Positions 24,627 to 35,616 of a DNA stretch of 64,000 bases are shown here, one piece after another. The first letter of the stretch is position 1. Each line of letters starts with the position of its first letter. Made by a program: the position numbers and the translations under genes. The notes below the pieces were generated by a model, which saw only the letters and a program-made list of their open reading frames with translations, was not told the origin of the DNA and searched no databases. The stretch is from Chrysaora quinquecirrha (Eukaryota > Cnidaria > Scyphozoa > Semaeostomeae > Pelagiidae): assembly GCA_014526335.1 (NCBI GenBank), contig JACTAT010000120.1, positions 376,864-440,863 on the forward strand. The letters are read 5' to 3'.

Positions 24627-25280
24627 GTGGATGGAAAGGGCGAATTCGATGTCAAGAAAGCTTTCACAGCGCCTGAACTTCGTTGTCGAAATACGGCCTA
24701 CTACCCACGAGACGTTTGCAGAGCGTGCCTTCGGCAGTTGAAACGATTGCACACTGCTCTCTTGAAAGTGGAAGAAATAGAAGCAGAGATAGAGCAGAAA
24801 TACACATCTAGGTCAATGAAAGGAGGGATTGCTGTTAAATCAAAGACCGCGAAAAGACTGCTGGCTTTTGAAGAAGAGCATTCTGATTCTGCCAGTGTAA
24901 AGCACCCATTTGTACCAGTACATTCAGTTGCTGTCATCAGTGTCAGTAGCAAGGACAGTGCAGTGACCCCAGACGATATCATTCATAGATCATCTGTGCC
25001 ATTGAGTCCAATTGTGATTCGAAGCCAAGTTATTGCTACACCTGCAAAGAGGGTTACTGTAGTAAAAGAGCACGATTCAGTTGCAGCCACAAGAAGAATG
25101 GCTCACCCTATATCTGCTAGCACACCAGCTAAAAGAAACAAATCTGATTCTTGGGTTGATGACTGCAAAACAAGGGCATCTGTAACAGTTGTTTGGCAGT
25201 CTGTTACAAAACAAAAACAGCTTCCAGATGATCTTGCAGCAGTGGTGATATGCTATGCAGAGGAACCTACAAGCAAATAG
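24627..25280 (+). CDS. transposon ORF 1, Cys-rich N-terminus
   Basis: 217 codons inside the transposon; the frame is open just after an acceptor-like ttttaatttag. Near residues 19-37 it has Cys residues in the order C-N-T..DVCRACLRQL, then a predicted coiled coil (LHTALLKVEEIEAEIEQ). This suggests a small zinc-binding, DNA-binding or dimerising domain. The remainder is Ser/Thr/Val-rich and low in structure, with repeated (T/S)PAKR motifs that look like nuclear or DNA-contact patches. No family recognised. Confidence 0.6.
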   Translation: MDGKGEFDVKKAFTAPELRCRNTAYYPRDVCRACLRQLKRLHTALLKVEEIEAEIEQKYTSRSMKGGIAVKSKTAKRLLAFEEEHSDSASVKHPFVPVHSVAVISVSSKDSAVTPDDIIHRSSVPLSPIVIRSQVIATPAKRVTVVKEHDSVAATRRMAHPISASTPAKRNKSDSWVDDCKTRASVTVVWQSVTKQKQLPDDLAAVVICYAEEPTSK

Positions 25281-25555
25281 CTACTTCTGTTTGGAAACAT
25301 CAGACATTGCGTGGTTTCCTCATAGAAATTTTTCTGAAAGAGATCTACAAGGAATGCCAGCAGCTTTGTCAATTGAAAAAAAAGCCTGAAAACTCTAAAC
25401 AAGCCATGAAAATTTTAGAGCACTGCCCAGAAAAGAAACGAACCTCCCTGAAGCCAAGCTGTCTCCATCTAACAGGCAAGGAAGACATAACCAGGTTCAA
25501 CCTAGAAGAATTCGATGCAATAACTTTTTATAGAAACAGGGTGATATTAAATTAA
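25250..25555 (+). CDS. transposon ORF 2, basic protein
   Basis: Overlaps the end of ORF 1 in another frame. From about residue 8 it reads as a basic, helical segment (EIFLKEIYKECQQLCQLKKK) and ends KEDITRFNLEEFDAITFYRN. It may be the C-terminal part of the ORF 1 protein after splicing or a frameshift. No catalytic motif seen. Confidence 0.45.
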   Translation: MLCRGTYKQIATSVWKHQTLRGFLIEIFLKEIYKECQQLCQLKKKPENSKQAMKILEHCPEKKRTSLKPSCLHLTGKEDITRFNLEEFDAITFYRNRVILN

Positions 25556-26823
25556 AGAATTGTTGTCTCATTGCCCAGTATCTACCTTTGCCAATTTTGA
25601 AATGCAAAGTATGGAAATTGCAAAAATTACTATGCGAGTTGCTGTTAAAATTATGCTTGGGGGCTTTCAAAGCTTGAATTATGTCCATTTGTTTATATCA
25701 ACTAGCATGTACTATCATGTTATGCATTTTCCATGTTTTGTTTGATACTTACGTAAGCAGTACAAAAACTAGCCTGGATGTGATCTAGATTTACTAAGGT
25801 CACAGCTCGGTTTATGTTTGCCAACATTTACAGATGTTCTTGGTCTAAAAGAAACAGCGGTCCAAACCAAGACCTAGGCTACTTTTTATAATGAACAAGG
25901 CTATAGGTATAAAATTTTCTGAAATTAAATGTTAAAAACCTGGTAATGTACTTACATATTTAAGATTTCTTTTTAAAATAATGTAAACTGTTAGTTAATT
26001 TAAGTAGATATATTAAGTAGATTATCCTTAGATATATTCCAAATGCTCTTTTCAGTATATATGCAATGCATTCTAGAGGTAGGTACCTGGAGAGTTTATT
26101 TACTTTACTTTAAAAATATCATTATTGTTGTAACTAATTTCAGTTTGTAACAATTATGTAATATTTAAAATTGCAAATGCTAGTTGAGGTGTCTGAGTCA
26201 TTAATGTATCTGATTAAGGTATAGAAAATGGAGGCATGTGCGAGAAATCAAGTCTGCCTCTGGTTCTGTAGGTTGTGGGGATGAAATTCTCAGGGGCTAT
26301 AATTATGAACTATCGTACACTATTTGAAACCCCATGTACTGCTGCCTTCATATTCTCACCTTAAAGTTCTTGAAATATTTCAAATAGATCCTAAAATACA
26401 CTTTGAAGGATTTGAAATGGTTTTAAATTACATGCTGGTAAACATACATAGTTCAGCTGAAAAACTGACCCCAGTAAGAAAGTTTCTGACAAGTCAATCC
26501 AGAATCAAATATTGTCTGCGTGCCTGCTAAATGCCATAAAGCCAACAGTTCACTTAGCTGCCCATCTTTGAAGCTCCAGTTGTGTAGCTTTGTGTTAACA
26601 AATAAAGATTGCTCCTTTGCTTTCTAATATTACATGTACTGCATTGCAAGCAACAATGGGATTTTTGGTGTCAGTCATTGGAGCAGAATTCTATTCAGTT
26701 GTTCTCAGATCTTTTACCATAATCAATGTGCACTGAAATTCTATTCAGTTGTTCTTAGATCTATTGCAAAGTTCCAATGATTTAAAAAACGTGTTATTCT
26801 TTTCCATGATCTGCTGATGTAAA

Positions 26824-26970
26824 TCAAACCAATTCCATTTCTTCGTCATCATCAGCAATTGGCTGTACGTTGAAGTAATCAACAACATTGCTTAAGGAGT
26901 GGTCTTGAGGGCCAGATTTCAGAGTCATCTCGTACATCAATCCCACAGCTGAAACTCTTGAATTCGCCAT
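26824..26970 (-). CDS. small transposon ORF, minus strand
   Basis: Starts MANSRVSAVGLMYEM at 26970 and ends DDDEEMELV with a TGA; 48 codons. Acidic C-terminus. The start lies about 270 bp inside the right end, so it could be the first exon or a short protein of a convergent gene. Role unknown. Confidence 0.4.
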   Translation of the reverse strand: MANSRVSAVGLMYEMTLKSGPQDHSLSNVVDYFNVQPIADDDEEMELV

Positions 26971-27067
26971 TTTGAACTAACTCACCCAATCCACAAGATT
27001 ACCGCGCGCGAACACAACGAAATCTCATGCAGCCGCTCAAAGAAGAAAACAATAGCAAGCTGGGATT

Positions 27068-27115
27068 GACCAATCAAATCGCCTGCCAAAAATTGGCAGG
27101 CGATTTGATTGGTTT
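27068..27115. repeat. internal hairpin of the transposon
   Basis: ACCAATCAAATCGCCTGCCA and its inverse flank a few bases: a near-perfect stem of about 22 bp, close to the right inverted repeat. Confidence 0.75.
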
Positions 27116-27346
27116 AGTAGACAAAAGAAAACAAAAGAGAATTGAAGAAGTAATGAAACGAAAAAGAGGCCAGAACAAGCTTTTGGACGTAGTTGCGCAG
27201 ACTCTACTGATTTGATCAGTTTGAGTCTGGACGCAGGCTACTAGAAAGCTAAACTTGAACTTGATCTGCTTAACATTGATCTTATAGCTGTACACAGGCA
27301 AGGCAAAACAGAAGTAACTACATCATTTCAGCTTTGAGCTGTGGAT

Positions 27347-27560
27347 ATGATGGCGACCTCTGCTTCCTTGAGTTTTCCTTCGCCACATATCGACATGTCT
27401 GGGAAGCTGATCATCAAAGCTCAGCTGGGAGACGACATCCGAAGAATTCCGATTCACAATGAAGATATTACCTATGATGAACTTCTTTTAATGATGCAAA
27501 GGTTGTTTCGAGGAAAAATTGGAAACACAGATGACTTTCTTATCAAATATAAAGATGAAG
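27347..27560 (+). CDS. TFG: TFG exon 1 (PB1 domain, first part)
   Basis: TFG forms oligomers at ER exit sites and organises COPII-coated transport between ER and Golgi. Exon 1 starts at ATG 27347 (27350 and 27395 are later candidates) and encodes [20 protein letters not shown] and [15 protein letters not shown], the first half of the PB1 oligomerisation domain. Donor GTATGC. Other exons are 30440-30523, 31118-31303, 39988-40134 and 40851-41449; all junctions are phase 1 and the total is 1230 nt, 409 aa, close to the roughly 400 aa of vertebrate TFG. The start codon lies about 106 bp right of a DNA transposon, so its promoter may include transposon sequence. Confidence 0.95.
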
Positions 27561-27608
27561 GTATGCGATTATTTTAATGTGGAACATGCGTGTATAGTAG
27601 TATACAGT

Positions 27609-27840
27609 ACAATCCTCGTCAAAAATATTGGGGACAGTATGTTATAAGTATGTTTTACCTTAAAAACCCCGTCCCATTACAACATATTTGGGTAATAAGA
27701 CCCCCTCCCCCGACTCAATGTTGGGACCACTGCCAACATCGATTTCACCAACATTGAGTCGGGGGGAGGGGGGTTATGCGTCTTTAGAGCGAGAATTTTA
27801 CAAAAGTTTGAAGTGTCCCAGGCTTTTTGGCGAGGATTGT
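27609..27840. mobile_element. MITE copy 1 of a near-identical pair
   Basis: 232 bp with inverted ends ACAATCCTCGTCAAAAA and TTTTTGGCGAGGATTGT. The interior contains a hairpin built of CCGACTCAATGTTGG and its inverse. It is in TFG intron 1 and nearly identical to 28939-29170. No clear target duplication. Confidence 0.75.
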
Positions 27841-28938
27841 CTGAATTTTGAGTAATCACAGCAAAACAGAAGGTCAGAAATTCTGTTTTAAACAGTAACG
27901 GGAGGGTTTTAAATTTACATAAAACAGTCTGCATTATGTTGTCTCAAGACGAATCTAACTATAAACTGAAAACTTTTCATCAAAGCTCATAAACTGACTC
28001 CACTGTTTAGCAGTGAATTATTACGAAATTCAGAAAATGAAACGAATTATGCAAGCATGATGTACTTGCTTTCAAGTGTTGTTGATCTTCACAACAGAGA
28101 AGGGAAGAATGCTAAAGTAAGCATAATTGGCATTGTTATTTGATGGACTGCGAAATTGAATAAGGAGCAACCAAGCGGGATGCCAAGTTCTACAGTTCTC
28201 CACACAGTTCTCCCCACAGTTCTCCATCTTCAAATGTAAATATCTCCTCGTTGCTTGAAAGACTGCACGTGTAACTTTGTAATTCTGTATTATTTCATGT
28301 CTACTTTAAGATTTTCAACAGAGTTCGACTGCCAATGCATGGCAAAGTATATTTCTCACAGTTATCCACCTGTTTTTAAAGATAGGTTTCCACCAGCTGT
28401 ATTGTTTACTTACTACAGAGAGTGGAGAACTGTCAGAAAACGAACCCAGAAGGAATGACAAAAAGGGAAAATTATTTTATAACATGAAATACCCCCAGAA
28501 ATGTATTGTCGGATAGCGAGAAGTATGGGAAAATTATTTGGACTTGAGTTATTCAACTTTTATGCGGTAGAAAATGATGGAGAACTGTCAGTTTCTTAGA
28601 TGTCAAGCTCTCTCCTCCATGAGCGGCAGACGACGCTTGAATTGTGGTCTACAGAACGGTTCTAAAGATGCATTTGAATGATAAAGGTATTGCTTCTGCA
28701 GCTGAAAATGTGTACCCTTGCCTCTTATGATTTTGCGATGTTGGAAAGTGAATTACGGCCTTTTCAAAGGATTCCTTCACTTTTCAATGAATTTTCACAT
28801 TTGCAAAATTTTGGCCCTGACCCCCAAAGCCCCCAAAACATAAAGTCATTCCTCCTATTTACAATAAACATCACTTGAGCCTTTTGAGTCTTTCCATTCT
28901 TGAGAAAAACACAATTTTAGATTTCTGCTCTTGCTCAG

Positions 28939-29170
28939 ACAATCCTCGTCAAAAATATTGGGGACAGTATGTTATAAGTATGTTTTACCTTAAAAACCCC
29001 GTCCCATTACAACATATTTGGGTAATAAGACCCCCTCCCCCGACTCAATGTTGGGACCACTGCCAACATCGATTTCACCAACATTGAGTCGGGGGGAGGG
29101 GGGGTATGCGTCTTTAGAGCGAGAATTTTACAAAAGTTTGAAGTGTCCCAGGCTTTTTGGCGAGGATTGT
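28939..29170. mobile_element. MITE copy 2 of a near-identical pair
   Basis: Same 232-bp element in the same orientation, 1.33 kb from copy 1. I noted only about one base of difference by eye. Confidence 0.75.
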
Positions 29171-30104
29171 AGGATACTTCTTCCACTTCCATCATGACAA
29201 AAATTTGACCTCAGTCGGTCATTCAGATCATTGCAGAACTATATTTATCATGAATGGGGAAGGAACACTAGGATAGATTTTTCTATAAGTGGCATACCAC
29301 AATAGATGGGATTCAAAATATCTTCAGATACTTTTCAGTGAAAATGTTTTCAAATTAAGACTTTAGGGTATAGAACCTATGACTATTGATTGGCAGAAAA
29401 TTGCTAATAAAAATGCATTATGAATTACTCTTTGAAATAAGCTGATAAATTAACTTAACATAACTTTCAACTTTAAAAATTGTGCGGCTGTAGCTGCGGC
29501 TGAGGAAATTTTTAGAAAATATGCGGCTAGAGCGGCAGCTGAAATCTCGAGTGAGCGGCTGAGATCTCAGCGACATTGCAAGCTTTCCAATCTGGAAGGG
29601 CACTAGACCTTTTTTTGACAATTTGAAAGCGCAACTGGCTTAAAATAGTGCACTTTGCATTTGAAATTTTATGAGCATGCACCCAAGTTCTCTTTGAAAT
29701 CCAGGGATCCATTGAAATCCTTTGAAATCCCCAAAGCCCTAGCTTTATGGAAGAAGTTTCCCTCATAAAATCTGAAAAATTCTGTCGTTTTGCACTTGCA
29801 GCTATTCACATGCCTTGAATGATTTTTGCATGTGTGTTACCGCATGCCTCATATTACAGAGACAGGAAGTGTGGTCAGAGAAAAAATAAAGAAGAATGAA
29901 GATGTATATCTACATCTGTGTGAAAAATGTTAATGTCAAACAATTTTAGCAGTAGAGGGAGAGAAACGATTTTTACTATTGAAAAGCTAAGAGGAAAATT
30001 GCTAAAATAAAGTAACTTTTGAGTAACTGTAATGGCTGAAATCTTGGCTAAGCAACTTTCAGGATTGGCCCTTAGTTTGACTTTCAGTTGAGTGTAACTT
30101 TTAC

Positions 30105-30227
30105 AAAATAAAATTGCGATAAACAGTGGAATCATTTTCATGCATACTTAAAAGCTTTTTTCGTCTGACACTCCTCAGAGTATGAAAGTCAGAAACAGAC
30201 CGAAACAATAGGCTAAGGCGGAATTTT
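30105..30227. repeat. single arm of inverted-repeat element
   Basis: Matches one arm of 8990-9280, including CATACTTAAAAGCTTTTTTC and ACTCCTCAGAGTATG. Confidence 0.6.
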
Positions 30228-30439
30228 ATGAATTGCCATACTGTATGCACATTGCTTTTCAGCCACACTCATTTTGCCATGTTACCCATTCATGAGAATG
30301 GATGTGCATTTGAGAAGTCTGATTTAAATTAATTTGTAGTCTCCTAAACTTGAATAGTTAGGCAACAAATAACACAACCTTTGTTGATGAATACAATATG
30401 ATATTGTTGATGTTGACATTCTTGTTATTTTTTTTATAG

Positions 30440-30523
30440 ATGGTGATTTGATAACAATATTTGATAGCTCTGATTTGTCATTTGCAAAGTCTCTAAGTAG
30501 ATACCTGAAGATAACCCTATTTG
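30440..30523 (+). CDS. TFG: TFG exon 2 (PB1 domain, second part)
   Basis: Acceptor tttttatag, donor GTATGT. Encodes DGDLITIFDSSDLSFAKSLS and LKITLF, containing the acidic OPCA-type stretch typical of PB1 domains. Confidence 0.97.
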
Positions 30524-31117
30524 GTATGTATATCTTGTTTATTTTGCATTATTTATTTGATAGTAGGCAAAGTGCTCAACTTTTTTATGCCCACGTACAA
30601 ACTAAAAGATCCATTCTTATGTGATTGATTAGTAGACAGTCTCTGGCTGCTATTTAATTCCAATGGTCTTTTAGTAGGTTGAAGGGTCAGCAAGGGTAAA
30701 AGACCATTTGAATTTGTTGAAGAAATGAAAATAAGAAAGACCTTTCTTGTCTGCAACTTTTAAGATATGAAAAATTAAAGACCACTCTTGAAATTGTAAA
30801 GAAAGTTATTGAGTCATTACCAAAGAACAATTTGTCTCTTTCCAAAAATGTTTTACTTGCATTTTACAGTTTTGATTGGGTGTTGGGTGTTTATTTGATG
30901 GTATGTTTCTTCTGCATTTCTGTCAAATGGCAGTGCTCTGTTAAACTAGAAATAGCTTTAAACATTTTAAATATTTTATTATTTGAATAACGGTTATAGG
31001 CTTGAAACATAATTGAAAATTAGTCTTTAGATTTGGTTTTCTTCTTTTTCATGTTTTTTGTATTGTATCATATGGGTTGACAATTTGATGACTCAGGTAA
31101 TTTGCTCATTCTTTCAG

Positions 31118-31303
31118 TTAATGAAAAACCAAAGCCACTAGAACATGACCAGGTAAAGGAGATGAAATCAGAGCTTGTAACAATGAGGGACAAAATAAAC
31201 CATCTCCTAAGCAGACTTGATTCATTCTCTGAAGAAAGAGATGTCAATAAGAAATTTGAAGCCAGAGAAATGGAGACAAGAAAGGAGCAGCCACAGATTC
31301 AAG
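31118..31303 (+). CDS. TFG: TFG exon 3 (coiled coil)
   Basis: Acceptor ttctttcag, donor GTAATT. Encodes VNEKPKPLEHDQV, then a coiled coil (EMKSELVTMRDKINHLLSRL) and a charged tail. Ends in phase 1 (one G), which fits both the regular exon 4 and the homeobox exon at 34476. Confidence 0.95.
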
Positions 31304-31720
31304 GTAATTAAAACTTCTAAAATGTTTTTTTGTCTGTTTCTTTCCACAAAACACCTAAGCCCAAAGAAATCAAAGTACCACAGTATCTCTATTTGCCGTG
31401 GGAGCCTTATTCAATTTTGGGTAATGTAGCGAGAAGGCATAATTAGATGGGATATATTATTAGATAGAAAGGCTTGTTAGAAAGAGTGTGTTTCCACATT
31501 TAAAATCAACTATATAAGAAATTCAATCATTTAATCTCATTTGAATTGAACCTATTATAAGCTAGAAGACACAATCAAGAGATATCAAGCACATTTTTGA
31601 TTAATATTTTCATTTCACTCTATATGCCTACTATTGTAATTTTCTGTGGGCAAAGTAAGAGGCTAAATAAGATGGCTTCTTTCAAATTTTGGCATAGGGA
31701 GAAAGGGGACAGTTGTCTTA

Positions 31721-32051
31721 GGGCGTATTTTTTTTGGTAACCTTCTGTTTTCAGCAGACTTCCGAATTCCGGAAGCGGTAGACTTGGCAGTAAAAAGTTT
31801 CCAGTACCAAAAAAACATGTTTGCCGAAAACGGTAGGCTGATCAGAACATCCTCGAACAAAACCATTCATTTTGAGCGAGAACGAGATTCCTTGCGATGT
31901 CTGCAAAACCTTCCAGGTTCAGGGGCAGATGGTTTTGGAGGCCTCCTAAACCTGCCGTTTTCAGAAGACAGTACCAAAGAAATACGTTTCGTCGTCTACT
32001 GAAAAGAGAAGGCGTCTGCTGAAAACAGAATGTGACCAAGAAAATACGCCC
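31721..32051. mobile_element. PIF/Harbinger-type MITE, TTA target duplication
   Basis: Inverted ends GGGCGTATTTTTTTTGGTAA and its diverged complement, about 40 bp each, flanked by TTA at 31718-31720 and 32052-32054. A 3-bp TWA duplication is the mark of PIF/Harbinger. Confidence 0.7.
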
Positions 32052-33316
32052 TTAAAAGAGATGTGAGCTTTTTTTGAGCAGACATTTTTTAAAAGATAGT
32101 GCTTATTGTAAGCTCCTGAATCATTAATTCATAAATGACAAAAAGAGCCGTTGTATAGATGATACAAGCCTAACTTTGATACTTTTCTGTCTGTTTTGCC
32201 AATGCAAATGTTAAATAGTAATCAGTCAATGTAACCTCTCCCTTTTTCTCTTCCATAAAAATGAGTAGATGAAAAACAGCGTACAAGTACAAGTTAAGAA
32301 TTAATGGCAGTCGCCTTTCAAATGTTCATTTAGGCTTTGGAAAGCTTCTGGTAAACTAATTTAATTATTTATTTTCTCTTCACACTGAAGTGAGTCTTCC
32401 TAGAAGCATTTGAAACAAAAACGAAACGAAAATGTGCAATCTGTTACAATTACTAAGAAATTACAATAACAAAAGATTGCGGAAAGCTATCATCTCAGCC
32501 CCTTTTTTTATCAATGTTAAAATCGTTACAAACAACAGCAATAATCTGTGTCGTCCGTAGCAGAAATGGACATAAAGTTATCTGGTTCTGGCTAAGAATG
32601 GCACTTAACATTTGCTTTAGCAGAATTCTGATGAAAAAAAACAAGGACAAAACAGTCCGTGTACCTTGGTATCATCTCATTTAGCCAGGTGTTCAGCATT
32701 CTGATGTCAAGCAGAAGATTTTTCTCACTGCAATCAAACTTGTAGACATGTTTATAAGCTATAAACCGCTCACATTCATCTTCAAGTCAGGCCTAATCGA
32801 AAAAACAGTCGATAAGAGATAAAAAATCTCTAGTGCTTTGTACAGCTCCGAGAAATTCCCTCAGCAGTAGAGCAGGACGTACTATAATTACCAAGCTCGT
32901 CTTTTTCTTTGTTTGAAACATTTATGTGCCACAAAAATCTTCTCTGAAAAAAGCTGCAAAATGTTATTTAGAAATAGGAAATAAGATTTAACACTATAAT
33001 AACAATAACTATAATATCACTTTGCTGCACATATGTGTAATCCCTTGGTTTCACTACCAAATAGGTATCGATACAAAGAAACAACAGGCAATAGCAAATA
33101 TAATAATCATCAAAGCTATGAAATACTTACGACTATTGTATTATAGACATTTAGTCTAGAGTTACCAACTTTTGTCTACAAGTTAACAACTCTTTTCGTT
33201 CACATCACACACTAATTATAGCTAACAGTGAAATATAAAACTCGGGGGTAATGAAGGTGAAGATGAAATGGTGTTTTAGAGCCAGTCGCTAGGATCTCAG
33301 TAGTAGGTTAACTAAT

Positions 33317-33427
33317 CGAGACCTCGACCCTGGCTATGTTGCTACTTTAGCTGGGCTTGAACCCTGACCACATTGAGCTTCTGACACCACGTGTCAGCTG
33401 GATTACACCACAACGCCACACCACCTT
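33317..33427 (-). repeat. tRNA-derived SINE copy 2
   Basis: Same family and orientation as 4726-4843; the B-box equivalent here is GGGTTCAAGCCC on the minus strand. Confidence 0.5.
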
Positions 33428-33524
33428 TATAATGATAGTAATGATGGTAATGACACATGATACGTGATAAACATGTGATTTACATCTGGAGTCTGGACCC
33501 TTCATATGCAGACACATTGCAAGC

Positions 33525-33808
33525 TATGGTAAAACTATCAAACGTTGTGCAACATTTGAGATTAGCTTTTCGTGCAAAATGTTCTACCTTATGGCCACGT
33601 CGCAAAGCACTCCACGTAAAGCATTTTTAGCTTGCACCAAGAGAAAGATACTTTTGAACGTTTTCAAAACATCACGCAACGAATTCTATTTAATCATACT
33701 TGTCAAGGAGTGTTTTGGAGACGTTGCCACTCGTTCAAACATTTGCTTGATTCCAAAGCAAGTTTCATTTGTTTGACAAACAATGTTTGATCGTTTGGTC
33801 AGGGCCTT
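33525..33808. repeat. repeat with AACATTTGATCGTTTGG-type ends
   Basis: Right end reads CAATGTTTGATCGTTTGGTC followed by AGGGCCTTA; the left end has a diverged inverse (AAACTATCAAACGTTG). Related fragments near 6160, 14991 and 20290. Confidence 0.4.
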
Positions 33809-34475
33809 ATACGCACAATAACATCATACTACCATTACCATCAAGTTTTACTGAATTACCGAACATTTAATTTGATCCTGTATTTGTTGAATTTCGAGGC
33901 AACAATGCATGCGAGGTAACTAGTAAAAAAGCTGCGTCATAATAATTTTAGATATAACAAAAAATACTTACTTTTTATGTCTTATGATTTGCATTTTTCC
34001 TGAAAGTCAACTTGGAGAAAACTCTCGCTGAAGCGGGCATTGACTGGGAACATCGAAATCAATTTTGGAGCAACGGTTTCGGGCTCAGAGATCCCTGTTC
34101 AAAACATACTATACAACATATTTTATGGCCTATAATTTCTCGCTAAGCTAATTCAGCTCATTTTATTTCCCCTTGCTGTCCCCTTAATTCTACTGTGTCG
34201 TCTAGTTTCATGTCTGTTTCAGCGAGAGTTTTCTAAATATAATTTCAACACTTATGAGATTGTGAAAATCTATTCATTGATCCAATTTTTCTGTGGATGA
34301 CCAATTATCTTTGAGCTATAAGTCGGCAAATGTTTGGTGAATGTTTCCCACTCTGTGAAACAAACTGAAGTTCCATTTAAGTCTGCACAGCGAGAGTTGC
34401 CTCCATCTTGGCTTGTTACTGTATCAGTGACTTCAAAGCACGAAATCGAAACATGGTGATTTATTTTTCTAACAG

Positions 34476-35413
34476 TATCATCTCAAGAGAATGAGACACC
34501 TTCACTTCAACATGCAATAGTAGTTAGACCATCAGCAGAAGAATCAATAACATCAGAACACACCATAGCACCGGAACAATCAACAATACCAGAATATTCC
34601 CTGGTACCGCAGTTTGGAGAACATATTAGAACAAGCCAGTTAAAACCAGCTGCAACTTCGTATCTTAACAGCAATGGTAATGTTAGAAAGAAGGCAGCAA
34701 CGACAACGACTTCGTTGTCTCGGCGTAGACTGGAGCTGCTTGGAATCATACCGAATCGAAGAAAGCAAAACCTCTCGCCTAAAAAGGGATCAGTACCTCC
34801 GACTCCTCTGCGGCAGAAAGTGCCGGACAGCTTTACCAATGCACAATTAGAGATGAATATGCAAGGAATAGAAAATGCTGCGGAGAGTACTAATCCGGAG
34901 ACCTTCACAGTTCCCCCTCAAGAGAGTCCGACGACCGGAGCTCAAAATCTAACAAACATAAGACCAGTTGCTGTACCGGTACAGGCATCTGAATCAGAGA
35001 AACGCAATGTATTTTCTGTCAACCTGAGACCAGAGAACCAAGAAGTCATTGATTTAGAAGATGTGGCTGGTAAGAAGCGGAGAAAATCTTCTGGGTACAA
35101 GACACGATTTACCGATTACACAAAGAACGTTCTTGAGCATGCGTATGAGTTCAATACTGAAGGTGTTGCTGGAAGAAAGTTTTTAGAAATGGGCATCGCA
35201 AAGAAACTCGCAGATAAATGCGGCATTTCACAAGAACAAGTTAAACAATGGGTGAGGAACAGGAACAAGAAAGTAAGAAAAAGGTGCAGGCAGTCTGTTG
35301 CTGAACTTCATTTGGAAGAAAATGGAGAAGTTGTTGCTTTGGATAACCCATTTGTAGATGACACTATCAAAGATGAACGTGATCGTCCTTCATTTACTTT
35401 CTCACATCAATAA
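34476..35413 (+). CDS. atypical homeodomain exon inside TFG intron 3
   Basis: Acceptor ttctaacag, then 311 open codons to TAA at 35411. The first in-frame ATG is only at about 34855, so the N-terminus must come from an upstream exon unless that ATG is used. After about 195 Ser/Pro/Thr-rich residues comes a basic stretch (KKRRKSSGYKTRF) and a homeodomain: helix 1 TDYTKNVLEHAYEF, helix 3 GISQEQVKQWVRNRNKK. Trp48, Asn51 and Arg52 are present. Position 49 is Val, position 53 is Asn, and helices 1 and 2 are separated by about seven extra residues. Expected role: nuclear DNA-binding factor. The exon begins in the same phase as TFG exon 4, so either an independent nested gene or a TFG alternative last exon (473-aa product) is possible. 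AATAAA at 35611 gives it its own 3' end. Confidence 0.75.
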
Positions 35414-35610
35414 TGTTATCTTATTTTCTTCGTTTACTTTTATCTGTACATTTGTAGATAGATTAACCGCTTGCTGTCTTTAGGGGTTAAATTCATTTTT
35501 AACGAAGCCAAGGATTATAACTTAGTATTTTATTATTATTTTTCATTTTTGTACTTAATGTTTTCTTTAAGTTTTCTTAACACCAAAGTCTTAGAGCACC
35601 TTTGCAGATA

Positions 35611-35616
35611 AATAAA
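35611..35616 (+). terminator. poly(A) signal after homeobox exon
   Basis: AATAAA about 200 bp after the stop codon, in the right orientation. Supports a transcript ending inside TFG intron 3. Confidence 0.55.

Larger units (their letters stand above)
24333..27240. mobile_element. DNA transposon with perfect 71-bp terminal inverted repeats
   Basis: The left end begins TAGCCTGCGTCCAGACTCAA and continues for 71 bp that reappear without mismatch, inverted, at 27170-27240. Both sides carry CTAGAAAG (24325-24332 and 27241-27248), an 8-bp target duplication. Length 2908 bp. Eight-bp duplications are known for hAT and P-type elements among others, so the superfamily stays open. It contains open frames at 24627-25280, 25250-25555 and, on the minus strand, 26824-26970; none shows a DDE core I can recognise, so this may be a non-autonomous or unusual element. 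Identical ends imply recent insertion. Confidence 0.9.
32055..34475. other. TFG intron 3, left part
   Basis: No coding exon supported. Contains the SINE at 33317-33427 and the repeat at about 33525-33808. If the homeobox exon has its own upstream exon and promoter, they should be here, but I could not point to them. Confidence 0.35.
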
